Below are positions 57,133-64,000 of a stretch of DNA of 64,000 nucleotides, piece after piece. This DNA comes from Schistosoma mansoni (Eukaryota; Platyhelminthes; Trematoda; Strigeidida; Schistosomatidae). The translations under genes were made by a program, and so were the position numbers. The DNA lies in contig NC_031495.1 in NCBI RefSeq assembly GCF_000237925.1, positions 18,620,435 through 18,684,434 of the forward strand, read 5' to 3'. The number at the start of each line of letters is the position of its first letter. Position 1 is the first letter of the stretch. Under the pieces are notes generated by a model. That model saw only the letters and a list, made by a program, of their open reading frames with translations, made no database searches and was not told the origin of the DNA.

Positions 57133-59760
57133 TTATTTATTTATTGAGCCTAGTACTATGAGGCCTTAGGTCGGTTTCAGTTTGAAAAGGACAGGAGGTT
57201 AAGTAGCCTGTGTTGGTCCAGGTAATGGTGGCCTCTCAGTTGATGCAACTTTATTTTGAAAGCGTCGACAGAGTGAGCTCCAATCACGTGTTCAGTTAAT
57301 AAATTCCATTCGTTGATGATTGGATGGGAAAGTCAAAAGTCAGCTGACAATTAGTTTGTCCTGGGTTTGTGAACATTTTTAGAGTGTCTTCGTAAATTCT
57401 CTTCTGGAAGACAACTTGTGAGGACATGTCAAATGTAAATTTATCACTAAGTAATACAAAAAATGTAATTAAGTTGCCTCTGGTTCTTCGATATGATAAT
57501 GGAAATTGGTTTAGTTTAGTCAGTCGATCATCGCATTTGTTATTCCAGGAATCAGGTTAGTTGCAGTTCTTTTAACCTTTTTCAACAGAGTTCTGTCTCT
57601 TTTAAGGCAAAGGCTAGTAGCTTGTATGCAGTACTCGAGTTTAAGATGAACAAGTACTGCGTGCAATTTCAAAAAGGTTTTAGCATCGACATGGCTGAAG
57701 ACTCTAGGTATCGACCAAAGGGTTTTAAAACATTTTGCGGTCATCGAACGACAGTGTGTAGTAGATTTTTAAGTCTTGGCTGACGATAACTCTCAAGTCA
57801 TTATGTCTGGACCAAAGGTAGTTCAATGTTATTAATTATAAATGTATTTGTCACTTGGTGAACAGTACGCACCATAATGCACTTGGAAGGATCTATCGGT
57901 AACCGCCTAATTTTGGACCGGTTAGATAATTTCTCCAGGTCATTTTGAAGTTCTAAACTATCACCTTTACTTTTTGCCGCTCTTCATATCTTCACATTGT
58001 CAGCACATAACAAAACCGACAATGATAGGTGAATAGGAAGATCATTTACATAAAAGAGGAACAACACTGGCCACAGAACTGTCCCCTGAGGCACTCTGCA
58101 GTACAGTTTCTTAGCTAGATAGCTTTGAGTTCGCCCGCACTCTTTGTTAACGCCTAACCAAGAAGCCCTTCATCCACATAAATAAATTGTCCTCAATGAC
58201 GATATTAATCGACTTATATAACAGCCGGTTGTGGGAAACTTCGTCAAAAGCCTTGCTGAAATCAGTGTAAGCTATGTCTTTAGGTAAATACTGGTCTTTA
58301 AAAGCGCACCAACCTTCATAGTCTTCTGATGAATTCGTTAGATAGAGATGACCTGTTCTAGAGCCATGCTACTGTTCAGAAAGGATATGGCTTTCGTCAA
58401 GATACATAAACAACTCCCGAATAATCTTTTCCGAAATTTTAACAACTATGCTGGTTAGGCATATGGGATAATAGTTCTCATGTTCATGTCTTGTACCTGC
58501 TTTGAATATTGGACTCACTATAGCATTCTTCCAGTCTTTTGGTAATTGACTCAGGGTTACAGATAGATTGAAACAAAACTTGCAAATTCGTTTAGTAACC
58601 AAGAATGCTCTTCATCAGGCCTCATGTATTAGCCTATATCAGGCTCATCTATTAGACCAAAGACATGGGGTTCTTTAAAGGTTACGATATTCAGTGTGCG
58701 TCGGGTTCGTATGAACTGAAGGTAAGGACGTCTCTACGGTATATACATTGCCAAAGTAGTTCGGGAATATCTGAGTTTTACCATAGCCGTCCTCCACTAA
58801 TGATGTAGTACTAGTGTCTCCCCAAAATGCTGAAATATTTCCTCTACTCTTAGTCCTTTGGTTTATGTACGAGTATAAGTGTTTAGGTTATTCTATAGAT
58901 TCCTTAACAGGTCTCTCTTCGTACAACACTTCAGACTTGATGATAGTCGAGTCACAAATAGTTCAAGATTCACGATATTGTGATTCTGTCCGGTCAGTAA
59001 ACAGTAACCTTAATGTCTCCTCTTACGGAGAAGTGTGCGAACTTCTATGCTGAACCACGGGGGGTGTCTCGGAACCCTTGGTGTAGTATGAGGGGTGTGC
59101 ACTGCAGTGACTTTTAAGTATACATTTCTGAATACGTCTTGAGCCGTCCCAATGGGGACTATGGCTCTATTGACCAATCTGATGAGGATGCTGAGTGAAT
59201 AATACATTGTATATCTGTTTTCCAGTCATTAGGTCTGAGTTGTGATGACATATGCTCGTTATTGACATATATATGGAAATCAAAGGTTGGAACTGCATGG
59301 TCACTTTTACCTCAGCATGGCATATAATGGAGATGTTTGACGTCACCCTCATAATGGGTCAGTATGAGATCGAGTAAGGATGATTCGGAGTCCCAGTCAA
59401 ACTTAGTTGCTTCTTTCATATTTTGCGCTAGGGCATATGTGATACCGTACCAAAGAATTTCTGTTCAAAGGGTTTTCTGACAATTGAGTCCTTAGATTTT
59501 CCATGTCTATCGTAGGTGAATTAAAATCTCCTGAGATTAAACATCCACTATTCGATGACCAAGTGTTGAGACCGTCTAGCAAATCCTCATTCATCTCACA
59601 GCTTGGGCTGTGGTAAACCGAACCAATCAGCAGCTCTTGTTCTCTGCACTTCAAGTGACAGCTAACTAATCATGTCCCATTTTCTTGGGATATGTTATCA
59701 ATGGCAGTAAATAGGGTAGTATTTCTAATGAATAGAGCTACAAACGAAGCCTGCTCCATT
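57133..59760 (-). mobile_element. CR1-like LINE, degenerate but near full span
   Basis: Minus strand, from 5' to 3': endonuclease part 'LIGSVYHSPSCEMNEDLL' and 'GCLISGDFNSPTIDMENL' (59654-59403, with the GDFN motif), a linker with 'RHPPWFSIEVRTLLRKRRH' (to 59010), reverse transcriptase start 'LPKDWKNAIVSPIFKAGTR' and 'YPICLTSIVVKISEKIIREL' (58602-58369), and the thumb 'LEYCIQATSLCLKRDRTLL' (57744-57520). The C-terminal 'HVIGAHSVDAFKIKL' type end is near 57270, followed by an AATAAATAAATAA tail at 57133-57146. Many frame changes are present and the catalytic block is not readable, so it is dead and old. Confidence 0.8.
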
Positions 59761-60081
59761 CCCCATACAATCTAAAAACAAAAGGGGTTCAAATAGCTTC
59801 GAAAAAGAAGGGAGACAGCCATTTGTGCATCAGAATACTTTTTTCAGCGCTATATTTTATAATTACACATAATCCCATATTTTCAAGCTTATTTCTGAAC
59901 CACCTTCATTCATATAGTTCCTTATCCACTTATACCTTGTTTACACTTATTTTCTTTAACATATTAGAATTCTCTTGTTTAGTAACAGAGATATAGACTA
60001 AGTAGTTATATCTTAACTATTCCTTCATGAATATTGTGTGCTCTACTTTTTGTTCTTTCTTTTTCTTACATCCTTTTTCAG
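59761..60081. other. Unassigned stretch before a putative exon
   Basis: AT-rich. It ends with a strong pyrimidine tract ('tttctttttcttacatcc' region, 60056-60078) followed by 'ttcag', a good splice acceptor for the next open stretch. Confidence 0.4.
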
Positions 60082-60285
60082 CCCCTTTGAGATACGCCAC
60101 AGATATGGAGCGGGTGAATTCGTCCCGCACCATTATTAAAGCCTCAGATATTCCGGATGGATATAAGGCTGCTGTTTCTGGAAGCCCCCGACGTCGCATA
60201 GATCTATTTTCGACCATCAGTTGCATGTCGCAACGCAACCTTCATAAGAAAACATCAGTTAATTGCGATCGAGTAGAAACAGGTT
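60082..60285 (+). CDS. Putative coding exon of an unidentified gene
   Basis: After the strong acceptor at 60081 the plus strand is open and GC-balanced: 'PLRYATDMERVNSSRTIIKA', 'SDIPDGYKAAVSGSPRRRID', 'LFSTISCMSQRNLHKKTSVN', 'CDRVETGLNEL'. The frame then enters a fossil LTR-element fragment and ends by about 60323. No upstream partner exon was identified. It could be the last coding exon of a gene starting elsewhere, with its end supplied by the fossil, or a decayed exon. The product is unknown. Confidence 0.35.
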
Positions 60286-60575
60286 TGAATGAACTCACTG
60301 CGTTTATAAGCCTGCTCGTGTAAGAGTTTAGATCCATTTTCATTGAAGAAGATGAAGGATCCACGAACTCTCTTGGAAGTCAAGGTGTCGTTCCATAAAC
60401 AAGTTGAGCTGCGGTGTATCCAATGCCAGCTTTCACTGCATTGCGAACACCAAGTAAGACCAGTGGAAGAGCATCGGTCCACTGTGGAACGTTTGCAGCT
60501 GATAGTGAAGCTTTTAGTCGTCGGTGAAAGCATCCTACCAATCCGTTTTCTTGTGGACAGTCATTCAGTAGCGAG
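60286..60575 (-). mobile_element. Old fragment of the Gypsy element (integrase region)
   Basis: On the minus strand this corresponds to about 1930-2165 of the main copy, with readable integrase-end wording such as 'RRLKASLSAANVPQWTDALP' and 'VKAGIGYTAAQLVYGTTP'. Differences are scattered throughout, so it is considerably older than the two main copies. It has no LTRs and is broken. Confidence 0.75.
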
Positions 60576-60599
60576 TGATAAGAGTTCAAAATTAGGCTT

Positions 60600-60868
60600 A
60601 ACACAACAATAAGCACATAACGCAGAAAGAGGAATATTCACTTCTTTTAGCAAACCAAATTGGCTTTAGGTCACGCGGACGCAGGATTAAAGTAATGCAA
60701 AATCGCTCTCACTTCAGTAATATATCAAGGCCACATTAGCTATCATGGTTGTGGCCCGTCAAGCCCATTGTGTGACCTTGTCACTGCCCCCTCATTGGTT
60801 GGCGCCAAGACAACTCATAATCCGTCCGAATGATCACGAGTATATTCTAGCGATAAACTTCTTCACTA
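60600..60868 (+). promoter_or_regulatory. Probable MYG1 promoter region
   Basis: About 270 bases before the MYG1 start codon, with locally raised GC (60720-60810). An inverted CCAAT box inside 'cattggttggcgcc' lies at about 60794, 75 bases before the start codon. No TATA box is evident. The call rests on position and this motif only. Confidence 0.35.
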
Positions 60869-63423
60869 ATGGGCTCTATAATAACAAGTGAAAAACGAAT
60901 TGGAACTCATAACGGCTGCTTCCACTGTGACGAGGTGTTAGCAGTTGTCCTACTAAAATATCTTCCTGAATACAGAAATGCTACCGTAGTGCGATCCCGC
61001 GATCCGGACATACTGTCTGCTTGCGATATAGTCGTTGACGTTGGTGGTGTTTACGACCCTGAAACACTTCGTTTTGATCATCATCAGAGGTAAGTCCACT
61101 AAGGCTTTGTTATCCTCACACTCTAGGGATTTCTCGTTAACATGGTCCCAATATTTCGGCGTGAAAATGTGGGATGTTAAACTGAGCAGTGCTGGACTGG
61201 TGTACGTACATTTTGGGAAAAGAGTACTATCTGTACTAACTGGCCTTGAAATTGGACACGAAGTTCTAGAAAAGATATACATGAAAGTATTCTAATAAAT
61301 ACTATAACTAGTTAAAGATATACGAATCGTTCATTTTAGAAATTGATGGGCAGGACAACGGTATTGCACAGTCTAAAGTTCCCTTGAAGTGAGTTTTCTT
61401 CCACTTTTTATCGTCCAGGTACAATATAGGCACTAGTTTATATTGCAGAGTTCGACGACTTAATCCTTGGTGGAATAACGAGTCAGAAGAATCAGAAGTA
61501 TGTTTTTGATTCTAGATTCTTAGTAAGCTCCTGCTTTTGAATATATAACAGCCCCACTGGCGAATCACGTAGAAATTTTGTAGCTCCAAGTCAACCTGAC
61601 CTTAAATGAGATACCATTTACGTCTTAATAAACACAATCACTGTCTATATTTGTAAATACGAGAGTTCAAACTCCAGGTCAAATTTAGTCTCAAACGATT
61701 AGAATGAATATAGTTTCAAAACCGTGTCCTTCTTATAAATTTTGAAAGTAGTGAAAACACCTTTTTGAATAATTTTTTTCGTTTCACCATTCTTTCTATC
61801 GAAGGCATACCGAAAACTACAAACATGTGGCATACCTTTATTGATAATAAGTTCCATACCTTGATATTTTTTCCATAAAACTAGACTTAACCAACACCCA
61901 GTTTAATAATAAACCATGTTCTCCTCTACGTTTTAAGGTTTTCAAATGTAATAATGTCGTTCAAGTGTGGCGCATATGTATCTGGTGCCCCTTTGTACCA
62001 ATATGTATGTATTTAAATAAATAAATCTCGTTCAAACATCTGAAACTAATAAAGACAAAAACACCATGGATTGTCACAGTTATTCTCTGTTATACTATCT
62101 GGATACTCTAAAAAACCAGTGTTTTTTTTCCGCAGATTGCGAGTCATAGCTTCGTTGTCCCCGAAGAAAATACTCAACTTCGTAAATACAGTCATGAAAC
62201 ACTACTTGGTGGAATGTACATGGATTTTTGTAGAGCTATCCTATGAGTGACCACTCAGTGACATTACTGCAATTCTCATGAATGCTTCATTTGAATTGCG
62301 CCAACCGTGAAACAGACCTATTGGATGTAGCGGGGTTTAGCATCTTCAGAACGTTATTCTCAACTCTGATAATTAACGTAACTAAGCTTATAAAGTTAAA
62401 TGAGTGGCTGCACGGTAAAGAAAGTTAACTGATATAGTCCGTCAAACCATATAACATAAGTTTGTTTGCAAAGTCCTCACCATAGTTTTAAGTCGTTTAC
62501 CACGACTTCACGTATTCTTCGTTTTACCAAATTACTCTCCGACACTGCTGTATTTATACAAAAATCCAAACACCGGTTGTTTGATCTGATGACCATTTCA
62601 AAGGATTATCTATCCTGATTGTATCCGAGATTTCTTTGTCATTGTACCATCGTGAGATACTATTTCTTAGTTCAAGATATTTTCAAAGGATTCTCTGTAA
62701 ATGTCACTTTGTGTGTCGATTTTCATCATGATACTAGTTGTTAGTGGCCTTTGTACAACCTGTTTGTAATTCACAAAAACTCCCTTAGTGCTTAGTTTTT
62801 AGTGAATTATTCACAGTTTCCCCAATCATATCTGTATGTTTGTTATGGTTGCTGGTAAATATTTCAGTTTGTCACTTGAATGACTTTTTAAAAAATTAAT
62901 ACTTGACGTGATATATTTACTTGGGTTTGTATTTACCATTACATATTCTATGCTATTTTTATCATATCTGCAAGTTATGAGGACTAATCTTTCATGGTAA
63001 ATTTATGTTTATCAACCGTAATTTTGTACGTATTAGTCCCGAACCTTCTGCTCAACTGTTTCCTTGACAGACTGCATTCCAAAGAGCAATCAATTTAGTC
63101 AGTCGTGAATTCCTTGATACCGTGGACTACTTTACCAATTGCTGGTGGCCTGCACGAAATATTGTAGCTAAAGCAATGAATTGTCGTGGAGATGTAGATT
63201 CATCGAAAACTATTATAGTACTAGATAGATCTTGTCCATGGAAGAGCCATCTATTTGACTTGGAGCGTGAAGAACGTGCGGAAACAGTTGTTTATCCAGA
63301 ACCACTCCATCAAGCAAGTTATCGTCCCATACCAAAGTTTCCCCCTCAAATTCTCTTTGTCATACTACCATCAGATGGTAATTGGGTTGTTCAAGGCGTA
63401 CCAAAAGACAAGTTCGACATTCG
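60869..63423 (+). CDS. MYG1: MYG1 exonuclease, 5' five exons (gene continues beyond the window)
   Basis: MYG1 (UPF0160) is a DHH-like 3'-5' RNA exonuclease of nucleolus and mitochondria. Exons: 60869-61089, 61127-61286, 61340-61388, 61419-61497 and 63071-63423; introns are 37, 53, 30 and 1,573 bases. Motifs: '[20 protein letters not shown]', '[20 protein letters not shown]', '[15 protein letters not shown]' (the DHH signature), '[13 protein letters not shown]', 'DGQDNGI', '[10 protein letters not shown]', '[16 protein letters not shown]' and 'VVQGVPKD'. Exons 1/2, 3/4 and 4/5 join in phase. The exon 2/3 junction is off by one base with canonical GT-AG sites. The last 60 or so residues (GLRDEEL/HASGFIGG region in relatives) are not in the window after the donor at 63424. 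There is no long targeting peptide at this start. Confidence 0.9.
61498..63070 (+). other. MYG1 intron 4
   Basis: Bounded by 'tcagaa/gtatgt' and 'ccttgacag/actgc'. It is AT-rich and holds a 63-base retroposon insertion at 61965-62027. No other exon or element is seen. Confidence 0.75.
61965..62027 (+). mobile_element. 63-base retroposon insertion with 8-base target duplication
   Basis: Consists only of the last 63 bases of the TAAATAAA-tailed family ('ggcgcatatgtatctggtgc', 'ccctttgtaccaatatg', then 'taaataaataaa'). It is flanked by 'tcgttcaa' at 61957-61964 and 62028-62035. It is an extremely 5'-truncated target-primed insertion in MYG1 intron 4. Confidence 0.85.
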
Positions 63424-64000
63424 GTAGGCTTATTTTTTTCAAATCTTCCACCACTATTTATTAGACGTTATCATCATTTTAGTTCCTTGTATGTTTAACA
63501 TAAGGAATCATTACTATAATGTTCATGTAATTCCATTCACACCATCTCACTTCTGGTCACTTCTATTATCCGTGGTCTGATCTGAAACTACCAACTTCAA
63601 AAATACTTTGGTTATCAAAATCTATTTCAACCGATCAGTGGTTAATTAAAATAACCCATTATGTCATTGAATAAAAATGACGAGAATTCAGCGGAAAAAA
63701 GTTTCGTTTCGACGAAATCATTCACTTAAGCCGTACATTTGTATTTATAATTATACGGAAAACGTGTCTTTAGAAGGATAGAAAAGATTGCATTGTAAAT
63801 TGATTCGAGACTCCTATTATGAAATGACGTTATGCAATAACCAAGGGGTAAGAAAAGAATATAAGGATAGGAATAATTTACGGGTCAGATAATTGTCCAG
63901 TTGACAGATAAGAAGAAAAACGACAAACATAAAGGTCATAATAATAAAAGCTGAATAACGGTCAAGAAAACTTGTTTAAAGCAATAATAATAACTGATTA
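63424..64000 (+). other. MYG1 intron, incomplete
   Basis: Follows the donor 'cg/gtaggc' at 63424. It is AT-rich with no exon resembling the MYG1 C-terminus, so the gene should continue to the right of the window. Confidence 0.5.

Noticed and set aside
1-64000. Hammerhead ribozyme of the schistosome SINE family
   Set aside because: I looked for the conserved CTGATGA...GAAAC core beside the retroposon units and did not find a convincing pair. A covariance-model search would settle it.
1-64000. CRISPR array, bacterial operon or prophage
   Set aside because: The repeats present are LTRs, LINE tails and microsatellites, and all genes are spliced eukaryotic genes.

Overview
The window looks like nuclear DNA of a blood fluke (Schistosoma or a close relative). 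It is AT-rich, and more than a third of it is retrotransposon debris of fluke type: an LTR element of the Gypsy/CsRn1 (Boudicca-like) kind, SR2-like RTE LINEs, a second RTE-like LINE family with a (CAGT)n tail, and CR1-like LINEs. The host genes carry the very short introns of about 29-37 bases that schistosomes are known for. There are no bacterial features.

Four host genes can be identified by reading exons across splice sites. An Integrator subunit 10 gene (INTS10) lies on the minus strand at 12302-14715. A La-related protein gene (three exons) lies on the plus strand at 27303-31095. A POLDIP2-like gene lies on the minus strand from about 32166 to 40973 or 41571, with an ApaG-type C-terminus; one small exon was not found. 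The 5' five exons of a MYG1 exonuclease gene lie on the plus strand at 60869-63423 and run off the right side. The La-related and POLDIP2 genes converge tail to tail. Three further stretches look like coding exons of genes I do not recognise: 36384-36667 (-), 56363-57127 (-) and 60082-60285 (+).

Layout. 1-986 holds three LTR-like units in a row. 656-4787 is a 5'-truncated minus-strand LTR element, and 15053-20385 is a longer plus-strand copy with both LTRs; together they form a 4.1-kb inverted repeat around INTS10. 9893-12090, 20870-22170 and 50131-51170 are SR2-like LINE remains. 22300-23050 and 60286-60575 are older fragments related to the LTR element. 23973-25250, 33426-35954, 41997-43410 and 45298-49530 are the second LINE family on the minus strand. 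57133-59760 is a worn CR1-like LINE. 44328-46753 and 52573-54998 are a 2,426-base inverted duplication of a nested LINE composite, the second arm starting exactly at a 200-base assembly gap (52373-52572).

The host genes show no shared pathway: Integrator (snRNA 3' end formation), an RNA-binding La-related protein, a mitochondrial/nuclear POLDIP2 homologue and an RNA exonuclease. The most useful observations are structural: inverted and direct repeats flanking genes, very short retroposon insertions with clean target-site duplications, splice-phase anomalies at two exon junctions, and several unassigned exons. I did not find a clearly new system.
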